DNA from: a virus
IMG/VR virus record: IMGVR_UViG_3300044611_002238
Location: 1 to 22,456 of that record
Strand: one strand, 5' to 3'
Length of the DNA stretch: 22,456 bases
Part shown: piece after piece, positions 1 through 6,963 of the stretch
Layout: each line of letters begins with the position of its first letter
Numbering within the stretch: the stretch's first letter is position 1
Notes under the pieces: generated by a model
Told to the model about the DNA's origin: nothing
The model's database searches: none
What the model saw: the letters and a program-made list of their open reading frames with translations, nothing else
Program-made: the position numbers and the translations under genes

Positions 1-149
1 GCGTTACCCTTTTTCCTGACTATTATGGCGTCGTTTTCCAATATCTCTTTTTCAATACTTTTGTTTCTTATATTGTTTAAGTTTGGATGTTTTTTCAAAG
101 AAGATTTTTCCAAAAAAAAGTCTTCTGGCTTGACAACATGTGCTTCCAT
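1..149 (-). CDS. Partial CDS, N-terminus of an unrecognised protein
   Basis: The first 49 codons of a minus-strand gene that runs off the left edge. The ATG at 147-149 is preceded by AAAGGATATCACA, a good SD (AAAGGA) at normal spacing. The visible peptide begins MEAHVVKPEDFFLEKSSLKK, is rich in Lys, Glu and Asn, and shows no membrane segment. No family can be recognised from this length. The gene diverges from the plus-strand gene at 265, so the roughly 115 bases between them must carry both promoters. The start is well supported; the function is unknown. Confidence 0.7.
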   Translation of the reverse strand, partial: MEAHVVKPEDFFLEKSSLKKHPNLNNIRNKSIEKEILENDAIIVRKKGN

Positions 150-185
150 TGTGATATCCTTTATACCTGAAAAATATATTATCTT

Positions 186-191
186 ATTATA
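186..191 (-). promoter_or_regulatory. Candidate -10 box for the leftward gene at 149
   Basis: On the minus strand this reads TATAAT, a perfect -10 box. Transcription would begin near 179 and give a leader of about 30 bases carrying the AAAGGA SD. The expected -35 position falls in a T-rich tract (TTTTCT), which is a poor match, so the promoter may be weak or need an activator. The palindrome at 217-234 lies just upstream. Confidence 0.4.
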
Positions 192-216
192 CACCAAAAA
201 ATAAAAAAAAGAAAAT

Positions 217-234
217 TCACAACAAAGGTTGTGA
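217..234. promoter_or_regulatory. Perfect 7-bp inverted repeat, candidate operator
   Basis: TCACAAC-AAAG-GTTGTGA: two perfect 7-base arms around a 4-base centre. The right arm contains the -35 hexamer of the rightward promoter at 229-257, so a dimeric protein bound here would block that promoter. It lies upstream of the leftward promoter and could affect both. No T-run follows on either strand, so it is unlikely to be a terminator. The binding protein is unknown. Confidence 0.5.
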
Positions 235-257
235 GTAGACACAAAAGGCAGTATAAT
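229..257 (+). promoter_or_regulatory. Sigma70-type promoter for the plus-strand gene
   Basis: The -35 TTGTGA (229-234; 4 of 6 match to TTGACA) and the -10 TATAAT (252-257; perfect) are separated by exactly 17 bases. Only seven bases separate the -10 box from the ATG at 265, so transcription should start at or one base before the start codon. This predicts a leaderless mRNA. Confidence 0.75.
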
Positions 258-264
258 AGAAGAC

Positions 265-441
265 ATGAACACACTAACAACAATAATCAATAGCATCAAT
301 CAGAACATCAACGAAGAGATCATTGACGATCTAACCTCTAATCTTGGCTTTAACCATGGAACAGCGGTTAAGATGGTTACTGAGTTCGAGGATTTTGATC
401 TTTGGCTTTCTGCCGAAAAGAATCCAGTTCAGAATTTCTGA
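265..441 (+). CDS. 58-residue protein, probably leaderless, unknown function
   Basis: The only gene on the plus strand. It encodes 58 residues starting MNTLTTIINS and ending in NPVQNF. It is acidic and probably helical, with no membrane segment, signal peptide or cysteines, and I do not recognise a family. The reading frame is supported by a consensus promoter ending seven bases before the ATG and a strong terminator 27 bases after the stop. There is no SD, and the predicted transcription start leaves no room for one. Its codons lean to C-ending forms (four of six Ile are ATC, several AAC), unlike the ATA/ATT-rich neighbours, as in strongly expressed genes. Its position at a divergent, operator-bearing control region fits an early regulator or host-takeover peptide; that role is inference. 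A regulatory RNA with an incidental reading frame is the main alternative. Confidence 0.65.
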   Translation: MNTLTTIINSINQNINEEIIDDLTSNLGFNHGTAVKMVTEFEDFDLWLSAEKNPVQNF

Positions 442-468
442 TTCTTTCTACTGATACTTAAAGAAATT

Positions 469-495
469 GGACCGGGAAACCGGTCCTTTTTCTTT
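469..495. terminator. Rho-independent terminator with GAAA tetraloop
   Basis: GGACCGG-GAAA-CCGGTCC (469-486), a perfect 7-bp stem with a GNRA loop, followed on the plus strand by TTTTTCTTT. This is a textbook terminator for the plus-strand gene ending at 441. On the minus strand the hairpin lies just past the stop at 494 and is followed by CCAATTTCTTT, so it may also end the long leftward operon. Confidence 0.88.
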
Positions 496-1306
496 ATCTA
501 AAACTATTGTTCTTATTTCTAAAAACACCTGTTCCACAAGCGCCAGAAGCTGCGTGATCACAATAGCTACATGCTCTGACATTTGAGGTTGGCAGGAAGT
601 TTTTGTCTTCAATAATATTATTAATTGAACTAATTAGCTTAGTCTTTACATTATCTATATCGTCTTTAGAAAAAAGATGACCCTTCTTTCTACCTGATCT
701 TAGATAATAAAGCTCTGCGTATATTTCTTTTTCTGGAAATATATTGTGCATCGCTAGTGCATATATCCCTAGCTGTAAATTGTTTGGAACCTCTTTTGCT
801 GAGACTTCCCATTTGCCAGTTTTGTAATCAGTTATATTTACACGATCACCTATAATATCTACTCTATCTATGAAGCCTATGATTCTATAAACTCCAATAA
901 TAAAATCGAAAGCCATTTCTTTTTCATAGATATGAAATTCCTTATCGGAATGTTGATCATAGAACTCATCTATAATTACAGAACCAACCGAAATAAGCTC
1001 AGATGGTATTAAACTATTCGGATCCCAAATAGGAATGTTTTTGTCATACTCATCTTTTAATTCAGATAAATCTAAAACCTTATCATTATCTAATATATTT
1101 TCCAATACAGCGTGCACTATATTACCGAGAACGGCTGGAGCATTAAACTGTCTAGGCTCCTTTAATATATATGAATAAAAGTATTTAGCTGGACACTGAT
1201 TATATGTGTCTATTCTAGAGTATGAAAAATCTACTAAAGCTAATTTTTCTAAATCTGTAAGATTATTATAATTTTTAATTAAAACTACACTCAAAATATT
1301 CCTCAA
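494..1306 (-). CDS. Cas4/RecB-like PD-(D/E)XK nuclease with four-cysteine cluster
   Basis: A 270-residue protein with the layout of Cas4/RecB-family exonucleases. It opens with SYSRIDTYNQCPAKYFYSYI (Cys38), then His65 in GNIVHAVLEN, a GFIDRVD strand (Asp147), the core ITDYKTGK (Asp160, Lys162) and QLGIYAL (Gln178). C-terminal Cys246, Cys249 and Cys257 complete a likely 4Fe-4S site with Cys38. All active-site positions appear intact. Family members resect or trim DNA ends; phage copies usually sit in replication or recombination clusters, as here. The start is a TTG at 1304-1306 that overlaps the TGA of the previous gene (TTGA), which suggests translational coupling; no in-frame ATG precedes the conserved core. 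It is the last gene of the leftward operon, before the hairpin at 469. No cas genes or repeats are present, so a CRISPR role is not supported. Confidence 0.85.
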   Translation of the reverse strand: MRNILSVVLIKNYNNLTDLEKLALVDFSYSRIDTYNQCPAKYFYSYILKEPRQFNAPAVLGNIVHAVLENILDNDKVLDLSELKDEYDKNIPIWDPNSLIPSELISVGSVIIDEFYDQHSDKEFHIYEKEMAFDFIIGVYRIIGFIDRVDIIGDRVNITDYKTGKWEVSAKEVPNNLQLGIYALAMHNIFPEKEIYAELYYLRSGRKKGHLFSKDDIDNVKTKLISSINNIIEDKNFLPTSNVRACSYCDHAASGACGTGVFRNKNNSFR

Positions 1307-1470
1307 TCATCTTCTAATGGATCGTATATAAGATTTCCATTCTCATCAAATTCTCTGCCCATTTCGTCCATAGTATGCTTAGTGTGCATGTTAACGAAGC
1401 ATCCGTTTTTAGTTGGGATCCAGCCAGTTTCGCCAATCTCCATATGATCACTTTCTTCATAGGGCCACAT
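1303..1470 (-). CDS. 55-residue hypothetical protein (short gene)
   Basis: A short gene filling the gap between two longer ones. The ATG at 1468-1470 follows a near-perfect SD, GGAGGTGAAC. It encodes 55 residues beginning MWPYEESDHMEIGETG and ending in an acidic YDPLEDD tail. One Cys, several His and Met, no membrane segment, no recognised family. It overlaps the previous gene by 14 bases, and its TGA stop (1303-1305) overlaps the TTG start of the nuclease gene. The SD, the coupled stop and start, and the absence of any other frame in the gap make it very likely real. Confidence 0.8.
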   Translation of the reverse strand: MWPYEESDHMEIGETGWIPTKNGCFVNMHTKHTMDEMGREFDENGNLIYDPLEDD

Positions 1471-1681
1471 GTTCACCTCCTACGGTTACTTCTACCTCAG
1501 AATAATCCTCTGCGTTTAAATAGTAACTTACAACTGTATGTAGATCTTTTAAATCTTTTTGCGTTAAATAAAACCCAACACATGTACACTGAATAAATAG
1601 TTTATCTTCATAATTATATGTTGAATCAGAATACTCTGTTAGCTTTATATTTCCTTTTTGAACAACTGCTGGTAATAACAT
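1457..1681 (-). CDS. 74-residue hypothetical protein
   Basis: Encodes 74 residues beginning MLLPAVVQKGNIKLTEYSDS. A GTG lies six bases upstream in frame, but the SD GAGGAG sits five bases before the ATG at 1679-1681 and directly abuts the GTG, so the ATG is preferred. The predicted make-up is mixed strand and helix, with two cysteines (CTC), a Tyr-rich middle and no membrane segment. The family is not recognised. It lies two bases past the stop of the Cys-rich gene (1684) and overlaps the next gene by 14 bases, so it belongs to the polymerase operon. Confidence 0.7.
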   Translation of the reverse strand: MLLPAVVQKGNIKLTEYSDSTYNYEDKLFIQCTCVGFYLTQKDLKDLHTVVSYYLNAEDYSEVEVTVGGEHVAL

Positions 1682-1683
1682 AT

Positions 1684-2049
1684 TCACTCCTCGTATATAG
1701 TAATTGGGTTCCAGTTTGGGTCGTCTAATTTTTCTCGCATGTCTTTTACATATGCGTCCCAGTCTCTTTCGTCTTCTGTTTTTCTTTCGTATTTAACTTG
1801 ACCCTTAAATGGATTAGACTTAAATCTTGTCATGACTAGTTTTCCTTGCTGAGTTTTCCAGCGTAGTACGCCATTTTTGCAGTCGCAGAAATCATCGTTG
1901 TCAACCGCAATTTTTAAGTCTGGATCGTATCTTCCACTACAATCATTACACTTTGTGTATCTGCCTTTGTCTTGACATCTATTGCAAGATGTACAAAAAG
2001 TCCAACACCATTTCTGAACTGGGTTTATAGTTGGCCCTACACTAGACAT
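1684..2049 (-). CDS. Cysteine-rich, probable zinc-binding protein next to DnaE
   Basis: A 121-residue protein with eight cysteines in its first 57 residues: Cys15, 19, 22, 25, 34, 37, 55 and 57, mostly as CxxC pairs. This suggests one or two zinc sites, like a small zinc-finger or DnaJ-type cysteine-rich fold. The C-terminal half is charged and ends PNWNPITIYEE. The start has an excellent SD (GGAGGATATCA) lying within the last codons of the polymerase gene, with which it overlaps by 8 bases. The tight coupling suggests it is made alongside the polymerase. Nucleic-acid binding or protein contact is plausible, but the exact function is unknown. Confidence 0.75.
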   Translation of the reverse strand: MSSVGPTINPVQKWCWTFCTSCNRCQDKGRYTKCNDCSGRYDPDLKIAVDNDDFCDCKNGVLRWKTQQGKLVMTRFKSNPFKGQVKYERKTEDERDWDAYVKDMREKLDDPNWNPITIYEE

Positions 2050-5000
2050 TGATATCCTCCATTTTTAGTATATTTTCTATAATGTTTTTAGTTTTTAGAC
2101 TAGTATTTTTGTTAAATTTATAAATATATTTATGAGACCCATCCTGCATTTCTATGTATACAGGCTTGTCACCTTTAGATGATTCTATTATATCATATAT
2201 TTTAGATATAGTTGATGGACTAATATTTCGATTAACAGTAAAGACCATTGCCTTACCGCTAGAGAATAACCTAGAGTCTACCGTCTCATATGAGTTAAAG
2301 AATATTTTTGTAATTAAATTTTCTTCTTCACTTTCCCTATTTATTGAGCCGGATATTATTAATATGTCACCCTTTTTTATTGATGACTCAGATAAAGCCT
2401 TGGCTGAATTTGGAAATATTATTATCTCTACATCAGAAGAGATGTCTTCTAATATTAGTTTGTACATTTTAGCCCCCTTCTTTGTTACAAGGGACTTTAT
2501 ATCTGTGACTATTCCTCCAACTTTAACATTTGAACCACTTGGAATTTCTGAAAGTTGAATTATCTCACACGTAATTTTTTTAGATAGAATATCCCAAACA
2601 CCATTAACTGGATGATCTGTAACATAAATCCCAAGTTCTTCTTTTTCTTTTTCTAAGATAGAAATTTCTTGTATTCTGTTTAATTCTATATCTTCAAAAT
2701 TACTGAAAAGCTCATCTAGGGCACCGGCTGCGGCAAGGTGTTCTATTGTGCTTTTTTTCAAAGTAATTGGATCGCATCTTCTAAAGAAGTCATATATATT
2801 TAAATATGGTTTTTCTTTATCTCTAGCTTCAACTATGTTTTCAGCTATAGAATCACCGATTCCACTTATTGCTGATAGTCCAAATATAATTTTATTATCA
2901 TCAATAACTTCAAAGTCTATTCCCGAATAGTTAATTGATGGTGGCAGAACATTTACCCCCATCTTTCTACAATCAGCTAGATACAAAGACTGCTTATCTT
3001 TATTTCCTACTACAGAAGACATTAATGCTGCCATATATTCAACTGTATAATTCGTCTTTAGGTATGCGGTAATATAACTAATCATTGCGTAGCTGGCGGC
3101 GTGTGCTCTGTTAAATCCGTATCCACCGAAATACTCAATATCAGAGAATATTTTGTTCGCTAAACGTTCATCTATTTCAGAATACTTAACACAGCCATCA
3201 ACAAACTTACTGCGCATGCTAGCTATTTTGTCCATTAGCTTTTTACCAATAACCTTACGTAGATCATCAGCTTCAGCAGATGTAAATCCAGCTAGTTCTC
3301 TTGCTACTCCAAGAACATCCTCTTGATATAGCATGATTCCTAGGGATGGAGAGAGTACTTTTTCCAATTTAGGGTGCTCATACCTAACGGTACTTCTACC
3401 ATGTTTGCGGTCAATATATTCTTTGTCCATACCAGATCCCATCGGACCAGGTCTGTATAGAGAAATCAATGCCATAATGTCTTGGATATTTTTTGGCTGA
3501 AGCTGCGTCATCAATTGACGCATGCCAGAAGATTCCAATTGGAATACTCCAGCACTATTTCCTTTACACAGTTCTTCGTAAGTCTTCTCATCAGTAATAG
3601 GTATGTCATTGACATCTATGTCTATACCTCTGTGTTTTTTTACTAACTTAATACAGGAATCAATTACTCCTAGATTTCTTAATCCTAGGAAATCTATTTT
3701 TAATAGGCCGCATTGCTCAACCCTACCCATGTCCCACTGAGTAATAATTGGATTGTCTACACCCTTTTGCATAATAGGAAGGTATTCTATTAGAGCGTCT
3801 CTTGATATAACAATTCCAGCAGCGTGCATGCCAGTCTGTCTAACCAAACCCTCTAGTCCAAACGCAGCGTCGACTATTTCTTTTGCGTTATTATCCTTTT
3901 CATAAAGAGATTTAAATTCCGCAACGTCCATACATTCAGTTAAGGTTTTTGATACACCCAGAACTGGTGGAGGCACTAGTTTTGCTACAGAATCTCCACC
4001 AGAAAAATCATAACCAAGGGCTCTTGCTGCATCTCTGATTGATTGTCGTGCGCCAGTTTTATTAAATGTACAAATATGGGCGACGTGATCGTGCCCATAT
4101 TTATTTCTAGCGTACTCAATAACTTTATCCCTATGTCTATCATCAAAGTCTAAGTCAATATCTGGCATTGACTTACGACCTTCTACTAGGAATCTTTCAA
4201 ACATTAGACCAAACTTAATTGGGTCTAAATTAGTTATATTAAATGCATACGATAGCACACTACCTGCTGCTGAACCTCTTCCCCATCCAACTCTAATATC
4301 ATTATCTTTAGCCCAATTAACCAAGTCTGATACTACTAGGAAGTATTCAGGGAAACCCATTTCTTTTACTACTCTTATTTCATAGATAGCTCTATCTATA
4401 ATATGCTGTGGAAGTGGGTCGCCATATCTTTCTTTTAATCCCTGCCAAGCCAGTCTTTCAAAGTAATCTACAGATGGCTCTTGTGTTGGTATTGGAAAAT
4501 TAGGAAAATATATATTACCAAAAGACAAATCTACATCTACCATGTCGCATATGTCCATAGAATTCTTTAGCCATTCATGACTAAATCTACTATTCATTTC
4601 ATCATATGACTGAAGATAGAATTCATCACCACTAAAAGAAAATCTATTTGGAGTATGAATATTACAGTTTGTAGCAACGCATAGCATTATGTCATGAGCT
4701 CTGGCGTCGTGTTTATGCACATAGTGACAGTCACCGGTTGGAACTATTTTAGCGCCAATAGTTTCTGCTATCTGCACTAATTGATTAAATACTTTTTTCT
4801 GCTCTCTAAGACCATGATCTTGAACTTCGATAAAGTAGTTTTCCTTACCAACAATATCTTGCATTTTTTTTGCAGATGCGAGAGCAAATTGGTAATCGTC
4901 TCTTAGTAGTGCCTGGCATACTTCACTATTCAAGCATCCTGAAAGAACAATAATTCCTTCGGAGTGTTCTGCTATCAAATCATGATCAACACGTGGCTTT

Positions 5001-5377
5001 ACATAATAACCCTCAAGATATGATCTTGAAGATAACTTGATTATATTATTATAGCCAGTATTATTCTTAGCTAATATTGTTATGTGATATGGCCCTCTTT
5101 GTTCCCACTCATTTTTTGCTGGACCAGATCTTTCTTCTTCATCCTTATCAAATCTAGTTTTTCTAGCTTGATAGAATTCAGAACCTAAAATTGGTTTTAC
5201 TCCAACAGCTTTTCCTGCATCATAGAAGTCTAGCCACGAGTGTATATTGCCGTGATCAGTAGTAGCAAGTCCTCTCATGCCCAAAGACTTAGCTCTTTCT
5301 AAATACTCTTCAACTCTTCCATGGCCATCTAGCATAGAAAAAATGGTATGGTTGTGCAGGTTAGTCCAGTTTTTCAC
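2042..5377 (-). CDS. dnaE: DNA polymerase III alpha subunit (DnaE-type, C family)
   Basis: The replicative polymerase, 1111 residues. The N-terminal PHP domain (about 1-270) keeps all nine expected metal ligands: His8, His10, Asp17, His42, Glu67, His98, Cys148, Asp216 and His218. Their spacing matches that of mycobacterial DnaE1, where this domain proofreads. The polymerase core follows: GWGRGSAAGS (364-373), PDIDLDF with Asp406 and Asp408, and KIDFLGL with Asp562. Next come the fingers and the tandem helix-hairpin-helix region (to about 890), an OB fold (about 950-1030) and a short C-terminal domain. The start is a GTG whose G is the last base of the previous TAG. The spacer between the helix-hairpin-helix and OB regions, where bacterial DnaE carries its clamp-binding motif, is very short. 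No separate epsilon exonuclease, clamp or clamp loader is seen in the window. Confidence 0.97.
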   Translation of the reverse strand: MKNWTNLHNHTIFSMLDGHGRVEEYLERAKSLGMRGLATTDHGNIHSWLDFYDAGKAVGVKPILGSEFYQARKTRFDKDEEERSGPAKNEWEQRGPYHITILAKNNTGYNNIIKLSSRSYLEGYYVKPRVDHDLIAEHSEGIIVLSGCLNSEVCQALLRDDYQFALASAKKMQDIVGKENYFIEVQDHGLREQKKVFNQLVQIAETIGAKIVPTGDCHYVHKHDARAHDIMLCVATNCNIHTPNRFSFSGDEFYLQSYDEMNSRFSHEWLKNSMDICDMVDVDLSFGNIYFPNFPIPTQEPSVDYFERLAWQGLKERYGDPLPQHIIDRAIYEIRVVKEMGFPEYFLVVSDLVNWAKDNDIRVGWGRGSAAGSVLSYAFNITNLDPIKFGLMFERFLVEGRKSMPDIDLDFDDRHRDKVIEYARNKYGHDHVAHICTFNKTGARQSIRDAARALGYDFSGGDSVAKLVPPPVLGVSKTLTECMDVAEFKSLYEKDNNAKEIVDAAFGLEGLVRQTGMHAAGIVISRDALIEYLPIMQKGVDNPIITQWDMGRVEQCGLLKIDFLGLRNLGVIDSCIKLVKKHRGIDIDVNDIPITDEKTYEELCKGNSAGVFQLESSGMRQLMTQLQPKNIQDIMALISLYRPGPMGSGMDKEYIDRKHGRSTVRYEHPKLEKVLSPSLGIMLYQEDVLGVARELAGFTSAEADDLRKVIGKKLMDKIASMRSKFVDGCVKYSEIDERLANKIFSDIEYFGGYGFNRAHAASYAMISYITAYLKTNYTVEYMAALMSSVVGNKDKQSLYLADCRKMGVNVLPPSINYSGIDFEVIDDNKIIFGLSAISGIGDSIAENIVEARDKEKPYLNIYDFFRRCDPITLKKSTIEHLAAAGALDELFSNFEDIELNRIQEISILEKEKEELGIYVTDHPVNGVWDILSKKITCEIIQLSEIPSGSNVKVGGIVTDIKSLVTKKGAKMYKLILEDISSDVEIIIFPNSAKALSESSIKKGDILIISGSINRESEEENLITKIFFNSYETVDSRLFSSGKAMVFTVNRNISPSTISKIYDIIESSKGDKPVYIEMQDGSHKYIYKFNKNTSLKTKNIIENILKMEDINV

Positions 5378-5583
5378 TAAATTCCTCTACCTTTATCTGA
5401 ATCATCTAGAGCACGATCTCTTGTTTCTCTATAAGTTATTATAACAATTCCGCCACAATACTTGCATGGTACTGGCTTACCTTCTTGGGCAAATGGGCTA
5501 TTGATCATATATCTTTCTGGTTGATCAGACTTACATTCTGAACAAACGCCAATAACATCATCTGGATTTTGAATATTTGACAT
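5377..5583 (-). CDS. Small zinc-ribbon protein upstream of DnaE
   Basis: A 68-residue protein with a classic zinc ribbon, Cys14-x2-Cys17 and Cys40-x2-Cys43, and a basic and acidic tail. The ATG at 5581-5583 is chosen because AAAGGAGGTGAAA, an almost ideal SD, precedes it; an upstream in-frame start would add 11 residues but lacks a comparable site. The gene overlaps the primase gene by 26 bases, and its TAG overlaps the polymerase GTG by one base, so translation is probably coupled. Zinc ribbons of this size usually bind nucleic acid or a protein partner. A replisome role is inferred from position only. Confidence 0.8.
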   Translation of the reverse strand: MSNIQNPDDVIGVCSECKSDQPERYMINSPFAQEGKPVPCKYCGGIVIITYRETRDRALDDSDKGRGI

Positions 5584-6778
5584 TTTCACCTCCTTTAGAT
5601 TGTGAGATATATGCAAATCTTACTGGAGATGGAGAGGATGGTTCATCGGTTTCAACAAATTTATCCCCAACTTGAACCCATCTATTCTTTTTTTCTAGAG
5701 AACATTCTCCGCAACCAACACCAACGGAATTAGCTCTTTCACATGTGTACGGTCTACCACCAATTCCTAACTGTCTTCTCTTAACCCAATCATTGATGTG
5801 ACTATTTGTTTTTTCTACATTATAGTCATCACAATTGCTAAGAATCCCGTGCAAAAACTCTATTGATTCTGGTGTATAAGTAAGTATAGAACACAAAAAT
5901 AGTCTTGCCTCATGCTCTAAAAATTTATTATCGATAGCTTGTTGCCATAATCTTTTAATTGCAGAACAGCTTTCTAATAACTTTTTAGGAGTAAATACCT
6001 TATCCTTTTGCTCAATATCTTTAAAAGCGGATGAGCCATGTTTGCTAAAGTATTCTATGAAATTTTTAGATCTTTCTTTTTCTATTTCTAGCTCATATGT
6101 AAAGTTGCGAAACCACTCATTTGCTTTTGCATTGAACTGCTGCTCTTTAACTGTATTATCTCTTTCTACTGAGCAATAAGTTATAAGGTCATCCTTTTCG
6201 GAATATAATATATCTTTTGGCAAAAGAGTTTTATATAGGCCAGTACTTTGATGCTTGCTACCAGGAAGTCGCCACATTCTTCTTGGATCATAAACGCTGA
6301 AGTCTAGGCACTTGAGATTTAAGTTGCTCTTCAGCGTCTCGGCAATAAATCTAAAGATATTGGGAAGATTATTAGACGGATTGATACCCAGTGCTACAGC
6401 TTCGCATTCTATGTGAAATCCCTTTTTTCCAGTAAAGTACACTACAATAGAGTCTGAAGGAAGGTGAAAAGCTAAATATTCATATAGTTTAATTGCTTCC
6501 TGATGTGCTTCTTCAAAAGAAGAACTGTCTATATCGAAATACAAAGATGATAAACGAGTAGCGGAAGATATGTCTTGACTATTGTAGTGCCAAACAGATG
6601 TATATAGACCTTCGTTGTTATTTTCTTTGCGAAAATTTTCTACATTAGAAATATCTAATATTACTGGATTTTCCCCGTCTTTAATACGTATTACTCTATC
6701 TATTTTAGGTACATACTTTGCTACTTCTACATACTTCCATGAAGACAGAAACTTACTATCGTCATTCGGAATTTTCAT
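5558..6778 (-). CDS. Archaeo-eukaryotic primase with PriL-like cysteine domain
   Basis: A 406-residue DNA primase of the AEP (PriS) superfamily. Visible motifs in order are YFDID (Asp82, Asp84, metal ligands), TGKKGFHIE (117-124, nucleotide binding, His122), and DFSVYDPRRMWRLPGSKHQS (about 159-178) followed by GLYK with Lys183. The C-terminal third (about 265-365) is helical with Cys271, Cys346, Cys356 and Cys359; their order and the ARLFLCSILTYTPESIE context resemble the iron-sulfur domain of the archaeal/eukaryotic large subunit PriL. A tail of about 40 polar residues follows. The enzyme would make primers for the DnaE-type polymerase encoded next but one. The ATG overlaps the TGA of the previous gene (ATGA). 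The AEP assignment is firm; the PriL-like domain is a pattern-based inference. Confidence 0.88.
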   Translation of the reverse strand: MKIPNDDSKFLSSWKYVEVAKYVPKIDRVIRIKDGENPVILDISNVENFRKENNNEGLYTSVWHYNSQDISSATRLSSLYFDIDSSSFEEAHQEAIKLYEYLAFHLPSDSIVVYFTGKKGFHIECEAVALGINPSNNLPNIFRFIAETLKSNLNLKCLDFSVYDPRRMWRLPGSKHQSTGLYKTLLPKDILYSEKDDLITYCSVERDNTVKEQQFNAKANEWFRNFTYELEIEKERSKNFIEYFSKHGSSAFKDIEQKDKVFTPKKLLESCSAIKRLWQQAIDNKFLEHEARLFLCSILTYTPESIEFLHGILSNCDDYNVEKTNSHINDWVKRRQLGIGGRPYTCERANSVGVGCGECSLEKKNRWVQVGDKFVETDEPSSPSPVRFAYISQSKGGENVKYSKSR

Positions 6779-6963
6779 ATAAGCTTTGCCTTCATTTCTG
6801 AATCAGATAAAACAACCGAAGCTATTTTGTTACAGTCCTGTATTTCCTGTGAATAAGTTCTATAGTACACAGATTCTTTAATCATGTGTTCTATGTTAGA
6901 TAGAATAAATATTCTATTGTTTATTCTATCTTCTTTGTCAAGAATTCTTTCTCCACTTTTCAT
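6775..6963 (-). CDS. 62-residue hypothetical protein
   Basis: A small charged protein, probably helical, beginning MKSGERILDKEDRINN, with no recognised motif and no membrane segment. It overlaps the end of the HD-domain gene by 26 bases and its TGA overlaps the primase ATG. The nearest SD-like string (GAGGATAG) lies more than ten bases upstream, so initiation probably relies on ribosomes from the previous gene. The conserved overlap style argues that it is real. Confidence 0.6.
   Translation of the reverse strand: MKSGERILDKEDRINNRIFILSNIEHMIKESVYYRTYSQEIQDCNKIASVVLSDSEMKAKLI

Noticed and set aside
494-1306. Cas4-like nuclease as part of a CRISPR system
   Set aside because: No other cas gene and no direct-repeat array is seen anywhere in the window; phage Cas4-like nucleases are common outside CRISPR.
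2154-2930. Plus-strand open frames opposite the polymerase
   Set aside because: They lie inside a firmly identified dnaE gene, lack SD sites and show no protein-like motifs.
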